From: Kineosporia rhizophila
GTDB taxonomy: Bacteria > Actinomycetota > Actinomycetes > Actinomycetales > Kineosporiaceae
Assembly: GCF_021277265.1 (NCBI RefSeq)
Contig: NZ_JAJSOH010000007.1
Coordinates: 62,001 to 126,000 of the forward strand
Direction of reading: 5' to 3'
Length of the DNA stretch: 64,000 bases
This document shows, one piece after another, positions 57,874-64,000 of this stretch. Position 1 is the first letter of the stretch. Each line of letters starts with the position of its first letter. The notes beneath the pieces were generated by a model. The model was not told where the DNA came from. It saw only the letters and a program-made list of their open reading frames with translations, and made no database searches. Position numbers and translations under genes: made by a program.

Positions 57874-60391
57874 CCCGGGGAGCCTCAACGACGAAGCCGT
57901 CGCCCTGTGGGACCGGTACGACGTGCTCGGCCACCCCGAGCTCCTCGACGCCGCCATCGACCGGTTGCGCTCGGGGCTGGGCGCGCCCGGCGCTGAGGCC
58001 GGGGCCAGGAACAGCCTGCGGGCCAACCTGGCCGGCGCTTTGGCGGCCCGGTCACTGAGAAGCGGCTCGCTGGACGATCTGCGAGAGGCCGCGAAGCTGG
58101 CGCGTGACGTGGCCGGGGTCACCGCGCCGGGGGATCCGCACTACGTCGGCCGGCAGACCGCCGTAGGGGTGACGCTCCTGCAGTACTACGTCCGGTCACG
58201 GGACACGTCGGTCCTGGACGAGGCGGCCGACTTCCTCGAAGTGGCCCTGCGCCAAGAGCCCTCACCGGTGACCCGGGGCAATCTGGCCGAGTGCCTGCGC
58301 GAGCAGTACCAGGTGCGCCGCGACCCGGAGGTCCTGGAACGGGCCCTGGATCTGGCCCGTTCGGCCGCAGCCGAGGTCACGCATCCTCTGTACGCCCGTT
58401 CCCAGTCCAACCTGGCCCTCACCCTGATGAGCCTGCCGACGGCCGCCCGCGACCCGGCCGTGCTGGCCCAGGCCCGGCAGGCGATGTGGGCCTCGCTGGC
58501 CGCCACCCCGGCCGGGCATCCGAACGAGGTCGAGCGCAAGAACAGTTACGCCCGGCTCCTGTACCTGGTGCACCAGCAGGATCCGAACCCCTCGACCCTG
58601 ACGGACTTCGTGCGCGCGAGCCGGCAGGCCGAGAACGTCACCCCACAGGGGCACCCCCTGCGGGCCACCGCGATCCGGATGCGGGCCGCCGGTGACTACC
58701 TTCGGGCCCGGTCCGCCAGCAACCAGGCGGCGGAGGCCTTGTCGCGAAGGTGGTTACGGCACGTCGTCGACAACGCGGGTCTGCCGGTCGCCGAACGTAT
58801 CCAGGCCGCCATGACCTGGGCGGGGGTGACCCTGCTGTCCGGCGCCGACCTGTCCGAGGCCCGGTGGGCGTTCGAGCGCACCGTCGACCTGTTCCCGCTG
58901 CTGCCGGGACGTCACCTGGGCCGGAGCGACCAGCAGGTGCAGATCGCCCAGTTCCCCGGGCTGGCGCTGGACGCGGCGGCCTACGCCCTGGCGGCCGGTG
59001 ATCCGGCCTTGGCCCTGCTGCTGCTGGAACAGGGCCGGGGGATCCTGCTGGCCCGGGCCGTGGAGACCGCCGTCGACCCGGCCGCGCTGGAACGGGCCCA
59101 CCCGGAGCTGGCCGCCGACCTGCACCGGCTGCTGATCCGGGTCGACGACCAAAGCCCTTCCGCGCCGCGCGACAGCTTCGCCCGGGCCGAGCTGCGCCGC
59201 GACCGGGCGCGGCAGTGGGACGCCCTGCTGGACACGATCCGGGCGCAGCCCGGCTTCGAGGGTTTCCTGCGCCCGCCCACCGTCGCCGAACTGCTGACGG
59301 CGGGCCGCGAGGGTCCGGTGGTCATCCTCGTGGTCAGCCCTCTGCGGTGCGACGCAGTCATTCTTGAGCCGACCAGGATGCGGGTCACGCCGCTGCCCCA
59401 CCTCACTGCCGCCGAGGCCCACCAGCAGGCGCAGGCGTTCGCCGAGGCCGTGGCGGCAGGCCGGGACCCGGCCCGGGGTCGGGCCGAGCACGCGGCCGCG
59501 GAAGACGACGCCCGCGCCGTCCTGCGCTGGCTGTGGCACGCCGTGGCCGAACCCGTCCTGACCGCACTGGGTCTCGATCGCCGTCGGCCGAACGCCTCCG
59601 AACCCCTTCCGCGGATCTGGTGGGTGCCCACCGGCCCTCTGACGTTCCTGCCGCTGCATGCGGCGGGCGAGTACCCCGAGCCGTTCGCCCCGGTTCCGCC
59701 CGGGCGGTGCGTGCTCGATCTGGTGGTTTCCTCCTACACCCCGACCCTGCGCACGCTCCTGCACCACCGTGGCTCGGAGAACCCGTCGGCGCGCGCCCCC
59801 GGTTCTTCACTCGTCGTCGCCATGCCCACTACCCCTGGGGCCCCGCCACTTCCCGGAGCTCACGCCGAGGCCGATCTGATGCACCGCGAGATCTGGCCCG
59901 AGGCAGATGTTCTCGAAGGCCAGTCGGCCACGCGCCGCAGCGTGCTGGCGGCCCTGCCCGGATGCCGCCGGGTGCACTTCGCCTGTCATGCCCGCAGCAG
60001 CGCCGATGCCGCCGGCGTGCCCTACCTGCTCCTGCACGACCACCAGGACGCGCCCCTCACCGTCTCCGACATCGCGGCTCTGCGGCTGGGCGGGGCCGAG
60101 TTCGCCTACCTGTCGGCCTGCGACACCACCCGGGCGGCCCCGGCGCTCGCCGACGAGGGCGTGCACCTGGCCAGCGCCTTCCACGTGGCCGGGTTCCGGC
60201 ACGTGGTGGGCACGCTCTGGCGGACCGCGGACGACGTGGCCCAGCGGCTGGCCGGGAACAGCCACCGGGCCATGGGCGGCGACGGTCCGGGCCACGTCGC
60301 CCACGCCCTGCACCGTGCCGTGCAGGAGGAACGCAGGGCGGCCCCGTCCGTGCCCACCCTGTGGTCGGCCCACATCCACATCGGCGCGTAG
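57860..60391 (+). CDS. TPR-CHAT domain protease (caspase-like)
   Basis: The 843-residue protein has about 400 residues of TPR-like helical repeats followed by a C-terminal CHAT domain (about 560-843). The cysteine-protease dyad is intact: His710 in VHFACHARSS and Cys754 in FAYLSACDTTR, followed by GVHLASAFHVAGFRHVVGTLW, a signature CHAT segment. CHAT proteases are relatives of separase and caspases and act as effectors in bacterial conflict and cell-death systems, cleaving partners such as gasdermins. No gasdermin is seen here; the two downstream proteins are possible targets or regulators. ATG 57860 is chosen. Confidence 0.9.
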   Translation: MAHPDPGSLNDEAVALWDRYDVLGHPELLDAAIDRLRSGLGAPGAEAGARNSLRANLAGALAARSLRSGSLDDLREAAKLARDVAGVTAPGDPHYVGRQTAVGVTLLQYYVRSRDTSVLDEAADFLEVALRQEPSPVTRGNLAECLREQYQVRRDPEVLERALDLARSAAAEVTHPLYARSQSNLALTLMSLPTAARDPAVLAQARQAMWASLAATPAGHPNEVERKNSYARLLYLVHQQDPNPSTLTDFVRASRQAENVTPQGHPLRATAIRMRAAGDYLRARSASNQAAEALSRRWLRHVVDNAGLPVAERIQAAMTWAGVTLLSGADLSEARWAFERTVDLFPLLPGRHLGRSDQQVQIAQFPGLALDAAAYALAAGDPALALLLLEQGRGILLARAVETAVDPAALERAHPELAADLHRLLIRVDDQSPSAPRDSFARAELRRDRARQWDALLDTIRAQPGFEGFLRPPTVAELLTAGREGPVVILVVSPLRCDAVILEPTRMRVTPLPHLTAAEAHQQAQAFAEAVAAGRDPARGRAEHAAAEDDARAVLRWLWHAVAEPVLTALGLDRRRPNASEPLPRIWWVPTGPLTFLPLHAAGEYPEPFAPVPPGRCVLDLVVSSYTPTLRTLLHHRGSENPSARAPGSSLVVAMPTTPGAPPLPGAHAEADLMHREIWPEADVLEGQSATRRSVLAALPGCRRVHFACHARSSADAAGVPYLLLHDHQDAPLTVSDIAALRLGGAEFAYLSACDTTRAAPALADEGVHLASAFHVAGFRHVVGTLWRTADDVAQRLAGNSHRAMGGDGPGHVAHALHRAVQEERRAAPSVPTLWSAHIHIGA

Positions 60392-60406
60392 CGGGGAGAC
60401 TCGGTC

Positions 60407-60793
60407 ATGGACATCGAAGATCAGCTCGGGCGGTTCTGCCAGGACCTCGGCTTCCTGCGGGCTCGTGCGTCGGCCGCCGGGGTCCGGGCCCTGAGCGCTC
60501 TCGAGCAGCTCGCCCAGGAGGCGGCCGAGGGCCGGCTTGACGGCGGCTGGACCGCCCGGCTGGTCGACCTGTGCCGGCAGCTGGGCATCCCCGAGGCCGG
60601 CCCCGAACGGGCCTGGCCGCCCACGGTCTCCGGCCCGGGTTCGCTGTTGCCGGCCGGGCCGGGCCCGGCCTCGGTCGATCGGTACCGGTGCCCGACGGCC
60701 GGATGCTCCCGCTACGACCTGCGGCAACCCGGCGGCCCGGAACCGGTGTGCGCGCTTTGGGGCGAGACCCTGACCCTGGTGGATCTGCCGTGA
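60407..60793 (+). CDS. small CHAT-cassette protein with Cys-rich C-terminus
   Basis: The 128-residue protein has an N-terminal helical region (1-60, heptad-like Leu/Ala) and a Pro/Gly linker. Its C-terminus reads RYRCPTAGCSRYDLR, then VCALWGETL. C95, C100 and C115 resemble a zinc ribbon common at the ends of small actinobacterial conflict proteins, but the fourth ligand seems replaced (W118). GGGGAG precedes ATG 60407. Its stop overlaps the membrane protein start (GTGA). It may be an adaptor or the substrate of the CHAT protease. Confidence 0.7.
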   Translation: MDIEDQLGRFCQDLGFLRARASAAGVRALSALEQLAQEAAEGRLDGGWTARLVDLCRQLGIPEAGPERAWPPTVSGPGSLLPAGPGPASVDRYRCPTAGCSRYDLRQPGGPEPVCALWGETLTLVDLP

Positions 60794-61653
60794 CCCCGCT
60801 GCTCGGCCCGCTCGGCAGCCGGCTGCTCGACCGCTGGAGCGCCCTGATCGCCCTTCCCGGAGTCCTTTTCGTGGTGGCCGGGGTGCTCGGGGTCGTTCAG
60901 GGCCACCGGCACGCCCTGGACCTGCAGATGCTGGCCGAGTGGGCCCGGGCCGAGGACTGGGACACGGCGGGCGGCGTCGTCCTGATCGCCTCGCTCGCCC
61001 TCGCAGCAACCGGCGCCGGGGTCGTCGCCCAGCTGCTGGGGGTCGGTCAGCTGCTGTGGTGGCTGGGCTCGTGGCCTCGGCCGGCCCGGGCCTGGTCGGC
61101 ATGGCGGACGGACCGACGGCGGCAACGGTGGACGCAGGCCCAGGCCGAGTTCGTCAGGGCACTCGAAGACCCCGACCCGGCCGAGGCCGCCCGGCTCGGT
61201 GCCCGGCGCAACGCCCTCGCCCGCGCCGAACCCAGCCGCCCGACGTGGACCGGTGATCGCGTCGCGGGGGTGCAGATCCGGGTCCGCAACGCCTACGGGC
61301 TGGACCTTCCCACGGTCTGGCCCCGGTTGTGGCTCGTTCTCCCCGAGCACCCCTGCGCCGAGATCCGCGCCGCCCGGGCCCGGATCGACCAGGCCGCCGT
61401 GATCTCGGCCTGGGGCCTGATGTCCGGGGTGCTGGGCCTGATCTGGTGGCCCGCCGCGCTCGTCGGGGCGGTGACCTGGGTGGTGGGCTGGGTCACGGCC
61501 CGTCAGGCCGTCGACGGCTACGCCGAGCTGGTCGAGTCGGCCGTGGACCTGTACGGCGGGTCGCTGGCCACCAGCCTGGGCATCGAGGTGACCGGTCCCC
61601 TCACCCCGGAGACCGGCCGGGCCGTGACCCGGCGGGTCCGTAAGGGAGCCTGA
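60790..61653 (+). CDS. membrane protein of the CHAT cassette
   Basis: The 287-residue protein has hydrophobic segments at about 18-42, 57-90 (one or two helices) and 200-240 (two helices). A basic cytoplasmic loop (about 95-195) lies between, with RRNALARAEPSRPTWTGDRV and a possible globular part. The family is not recognised. It is translationally coupled to the small Cys-rich protein. In a protease-triggered death system this could be the membrane-acting component, but that is inference from position only. Confidence 0.72.
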   Translation: MTPLLGPLGSRLLDRWSALIALPGVLFVVAGVLGVVQGHRHALDLQMLAEWARAEDWDTAGGVVLIASLALAATGAGVVAQLLGVGQLLWWLGSWPRPARAWSAWRTDRRRQRWTQAQAEFVRALEDPDPAEAARLGARRNALARAEPSRPTWTGDRVAGVQIRVRNAYGLDLPTVWPRLWLVLPEHPCAEIRAARARIDQAAVISAWGLMSGVLGLIWWPAALVGAVTWVVGWVTARQAVDGYAELVESAVDLYGGSLATSLGIEVTGPLTPETGRAVTRRVRKGA

Positions 61654-61669
61654 ACGGTTGCCGCGGGGG

Positions 61670-62347
61670 TCACTCCGCGTCGGCCGGAATCACCTCGCTG
61701 CGTAGGTCCCACTCGTCCAGCCCGGCGTAGAGCGTCGCCTTACGGTAGGCGGGCACGTCGAGGCACTCGGCCACCCCGGTGCGCACCGACAGCAGCGAGT
61801 CCGGGCCGCGCCACCAGGTGTCGGCCCGGCCCTGCACCTCCGGCACCGGCAGGTAGCCGGCCAGGTCGAGGTCGTCCACGTCGTCGCCGGTGATCCGGGA
61901 GATCTGCGGGGCGAACGAGGTGGCGTGGTGTTCCAGGGCCAGCGACTCCACCCAGCCCTCGGTGCTGCCGTACAGCGGCACGTGCCGGTCGCCGGACTGC
62001 ACCCCGAACTCGCCCTGGGGCCCGACCGTGAACCAGTAGCTCATCGACCAGCGCACCTCGCCCGCCTCGAAGTACCAGCCCACCCCGTCGACGAAAACCG
62101 GCAGGTCGGGCTCCAGCCACTTGGGCCCGCCGTTGTACTCGGACGAGGGCGGCAGCAGCAGGCCGCCCCAGCGCTGGTGGAAGGCGGCGATCCGGTCCAC
62201 CACGTCGGTGGGCACGTCCTGCTCCAGCCACCACTGCCGGACCTCGTCCACCGGCCGTACGTCGATCTTCACACCGTTGCCGGCCAGGAACGACCGGGCC
62301 CGGCGGGTGAGGCCGGAAGGCTGCACTCCACTGAGGTTCAGTTGCAC
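61670..62347 (-). CDS. hypothetical protein
   Basis: The 225-residue soluble protein is rich in Trp, Asp and Glu (VRQWWLEQDVPTDVV, RWGGLLLPPSSEYNG, WYFEAGEVRWSMSYWF). The pattern of a Trp-rich alpha/beta protein recalls SMI1/KNR4 (SUKH) immunity-type proteins, but I cannot confirm that. GTG 62347 is chosen; a TTG at 62386 would extend it by 13 residues. It is convergent with the CHAT cassette (16 nt between stops). Confidence 0.6.
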   Translation of the reverse strand: MQLNLSGVQPSGLTRRARSFLAGNGVKIDVRPVDEVRQWWLEQDVPTDVVDRIAAFHQRWGGLLLPPSSEYNGGPKWLEPDLPVFVDGVGWYFEAGEVRWSMSYWFTVGPQGEFGVQSGDRHVPLYGSTEGWVESLALEHHATSFAPQISRITGDDVDDLDLAGYLPVPEVQGRADTWWRGPDSLLSVRTGVAECLDVPAYRKATLYAGLDEWDLRSEVIPADAE

Positions 62348-62390
62348 GAGAGCTGACTTTATGACGTCGCCGTGGAGAGCCGGCAACGGC

Positions 62391-62396
62391 TACCGT
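62391..62396 (+). promoter_or_regulatory. -10 element TACCGT, leaderless start
   Basis: TACCGT lies six bases before ATG 62403 of the GNAT gene, and no Shine-Dalgarno is present. Confidence 0.5.
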
Positions 62397-62402
62397 CGGT
62401 TC

Positions 62403-62933
62403 ATGCTGCGTACCGCGACGGCCGAGGACATCCCCGCGACGGAAGAGCTGATGCGGGCCTCGGTGCTGGGGCTCTTCCCCGATTTTCACGATCCGGCCGA
62501 GACCGGGGCGGCTGCCCGGTTCATCACCGACCTCGACCGGGACCTGGTCGCCGACGGTACCTACTACGTGATCGAGGAGCAGGGCGAGCTCGTGGCCTGC
62601 GGGGGCTGGAGCCGGCGGGCCAAGCTGCACACCGGCACCGGGCACACGCACGACGACGATGCCCGCCTGCTCGACCCGGCCACTGAGCCTGCCCGTGTGA
62701 GGGCGATGTTCGTGCGCCCGGACCGGACCCGCCGAGGCCTGGCCCGGCAGATCCTGGCGGCGGCCGAGTCGGCCGCCCAGGCCGAGGGATTCGCCGAGCT
62801 CGTGCTGATGGCCACCCGTCCGGGCGTGCCGCTGTACCGCGCTCTGGGGTTCGTGGTGGTGGAGGAGACCTCGTTCGCCACGCCCAACGGGGTGCGGCTG
62901 GAGTGCACGGTGATGCACAAGCCGATCGGGTGA
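62403..62933 (+). CDS. GNAT-family N-acetyltransferase
   Basis: The 176-residue protein has the GNAT acetyl-CoA-binding motif A (VRAMFVRPDRTRRGLARQIL, about 99-118) and the motif B Tyr segment (VPLYRALGFVVVEET). The acceptor is unknown. The central loop carries GHTHDDDARLL. It is probably leaderless. Confidence 0.88.
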   Translation: MLRTATAEDIPATEELMRASVLGLFPDFHDPAETGAAARFITDLDRDLVADGTYYVIEEQGELVACGGWSRRAKLHTGTGHTHDDDARLLDPATEPARVRAMFVRPDRTRRGLARQILAAAESAAQAEGFAELVLMATRPGVPLYRALGFVVVEETSFATPNGVRLECTVMHKPIG

Positions 62934-62938
62934 GCCCC

Positions 62939-62944
62939 TATGCT
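62939..62944 (+). promoter_or_regulatory. -10 element TATGCT, leaderless start
   Basis: TATGCT lies seven bases before ATG 62952, the same hexamer and spacing as at 10129-10134. Confidence 0.55.
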
Positions 62945-62951
62945 CGCGCGC

Positions 62952-63698
62952 ATGCCTTCCGGTCTTCCGCCTGAGCTGCAAGAACTCTTGTCAGCCCGGC
63001 ATTCGGCGTTCTGGGTGAGTCAGGGGCCGGCCACCGTTCAGCTCTGGCGCTCGCTCCGGGCCGACCGCCTTCGCACCGGCCTGGTTCCGATCCTGCTGGA
63101 GAGCGACGACCACGACGTAGACCGTCCGTGGGACACCGGCGAGCTGGCGCCGGGCGACATGAGCAGTCCCGAAGAGCACGACGCGGCTACTCTGCTGGCG
63201 CAGTGGTGGGACGAGTACTCCGAAACCGATGAGGACGACGAGGACGACGAGCTGACGGCTCCTTTTGGACGTCGGTGGCCGGGTCTCGTGCCCTCGCAGG
63301 TCTTGTCGGTGGATCCGGAAGAGCAGGCGGACCGCTGTGCGGTCCAGATGCTGGCCGAGAAGCCGCATCTGCGGCTGGGACTGGTGGCGGCCGAGCGCAG
63401 TGCTGATGCTCCGTCGGTCACGGGCTGGCAGGGCCCGGCCAACTACATCGACGACACGGCCCAGGTCTCGGCCGTTCTGCGCTCGTGGGAGGACCGGTTC
63501 GGGGCGCGACTGGTCGGGATGGGGTTCGCCGATCTCTATGTGAGCGTGCCCGCCCCGCCCGCCAGTCGCGCCGAGGCACTGCCGATCGCTGCGGAGCACT
63601 TCGCGTTGTGCCCCGACAACATCGGGCAGATGGACGGTCTGGCTGCCTACGCAGACGGGCTGGTCGGGGAGTCGCTCTGGTCGTTCTGGTGGGACTGA
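62952..63698 (+). CDS. DUF4253 domain protein
   Basis: The 248-residue protein has an acidic stretch in the middle (SETDEDDEDDE, about 89-99) and the DUF4253 C-terminal block (AEALPIAAEHFALCPDNIGQ, then LVGESLWSFWWD). Function is unknown; members are common in actinobacteria and sometimes occur in toxin-immunity loci. ATG 62952 is preferred because TATGCT seven bases upstream looks like a leaderless -10 element. It converges on the last gene with four bases between stops. Confidence 0.82.
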   Translation: MPSGLPPELQELLSARHSAFWVSQGPATVQLWRSLRADRLRTGLVPILLESDDHDVDRPWDTGELAPGDMSSPEEHDAATLLAQWWDEYSETDEDDEDDELTAPFGRRWPGLVPSQVLSVDPEEQADRCAVQMLAEKPHLRLGLVAAERSADAPSVTGWQGPANYIDDTAQVSAVLRSWEDRFGARLVGMGFADLYVSVPAPPASRAEALPIAAEHFALCPDNIGQMDGLAAYADGLVGESLWSFWWD

Positions 63699-63702
63699 GA
63701 TT

Positions 63703-64000
63703 TCAGCGGAGGGCGGCCAGCCGGGAACGAACGGTGCGCAGTTGGGCCAGGCGGCGTTCGTAGCCGCCGCCCAGCACCAGCAGCGCCAGCCCGACGATCG
63801 CGGCCCAGGCCCACAGCGGCACTGCCTGACCGACTTCCTGCAGCCAGGGCCCGATCAGAATCAACGCCTGGGCCGCCAGCGTTACCGCTCCGCCGATCAG
63901 AGGGGCCTGCATCCGCTTGACCGCACCCGCCGCGACGGCCAAGGCCGCTGCGACAAGGACCAGAACGGGCCGGAAGAGGGGGCTTTCGGCCTCACTGAGG
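63703..64000 (-). CDS. SCO7613-type membrane protein, C-terminal end (cut by window)
   Basis: The frame is open from the window edge to the stop at 63703 (about 98 residues seen), reading FRPVLVLVAAALAVAAGAVKRMQAPL, then WAAIVGLALLVLGGGYERRLAQLRTVRSRLAALR. This ending is characteristic of large actinobacterial multi-pass proteins with an SCO7613 C-terminal domain, usually several hundred to over a thousand residues with a zinc ribbon at the N-terminus. Function is unknown. The start is outside the window. Confidence 0.75.
   Translation of the reverse strand, partial: LSEAESPLFRPVLVLVAAALAVAAGAVKRMQAPLIGGAVTLAAQALILIGPWLQEVGQAVPLWAWAAIVGLALLVLGGGYERRLAQLRTVRSRLAALR

Noticed and set aside
1..64000. 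tRNA, rRNA, CRISPR arrays or riboswitches
   Set aside because: No T-loop consensus with a matching clover-leaf, no regularly spaced repeats with unique spacers and no recognisable riboswitch core were found by eye; weak or unusual RNAs could be missed.

Overview
The window is very GC-rich DNA with dense gene packing, many GTG starts, NarL-type two-component systems, a bifunctional (p)ppGpp enzyme, a 13E12-type HNH/DUF222 protein, an SCO7613-type membrane protein and a TPR/CHAT cassette. Together these indicate a free-living, probably filamentous actinomycete. Kineosporiaceae is a guess only. I see no rRNA, tRNA, CRISPR array or phage integrase, and no complete insertion sequence.

Layout. 0.1-4.5 kb: a TetR repressor divergent from a DHA2 efflux pump, with two palindromes between them, then a membrane GGDEF-EAL protein. 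4.5-8.3 kb: a gene-poor stretch with hexamer and minisatellite-like repeats, strong hairpins and one frameshifted DUF6431-like gene. 8.3-12 kb: an orphan NarL-type kinase, a CadD-like exporter and a complete kinase/regulator pair. 12-24.5 kb: mainly housekeeping and single genes (CPBP protease, MarR/oxidoreductase pair, methyltransferase, RelA/SpoT homologue, kynureninase with a double Lrp-like regulator, C39-like peptidase, thymidine kinase, RTX-repeat secreted protein, MscS channel).

24.6-42.7 kb is a catabolic island: SDR, MaoC hydratase, thiolase, two acyl-CoA dehydrogenases, thioesterase, an APH-fold phosphotransferase, an acyl-CoA ligase, a five-gene Liv-type ABC importer, a second SDR and a TetR regulator. 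Four copies of a 14-bp palindrome (ACCGACCGGTCGGT and variants) lie upstream of the SDR-MaoC, phosphotransferase-ACAD-ligase, Liv and TetR transcription units, so these look like one regulon. A QsdR-like regulator and the separate phosphotransferase + ACAD pair (the two halves of ACAD10/11) suggest gamma-lactone or 4-hydroxy-acid catabolism. An HNH/DUF222 gene interrupts this island.

42.8-49.4 kb is a peptide-type ABC importer operon ending in two adjacent isochorismatase-fold hydrolases, one of which has lost its catalytic cysteine. 49.4-55.5 kb holds a TetR regulator, NTF2-fold proteins, an Nramp-like transporter without the usual metal motifs, and a PadR/DrrAB-type ABC exporter unit with a tandem palindromic operator. 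56.5-61.7 kb is a compact four-gene cassette (TPR/Sel1 protein, TPR-CHAT caspase-like protease, small Cys-rich protein, membrane protein) that looks like a conflict or cell-death system and is the best candidate for an undescribed system. The window ends in a hypothetical gene, a GNAT, a DUF4253 protein and the 3' end of an SCO7613-type membrane protein.

Two window-wide traits stand out. At least twelve genes have a TAnnnT-like hexamer 6-7 nt before the start codon and no Shine-Dalgarno, implying leaderless mRNAs. Convergent genes repeatedly overlap or abut at their stop codons, leaving no room for conventional terminators.
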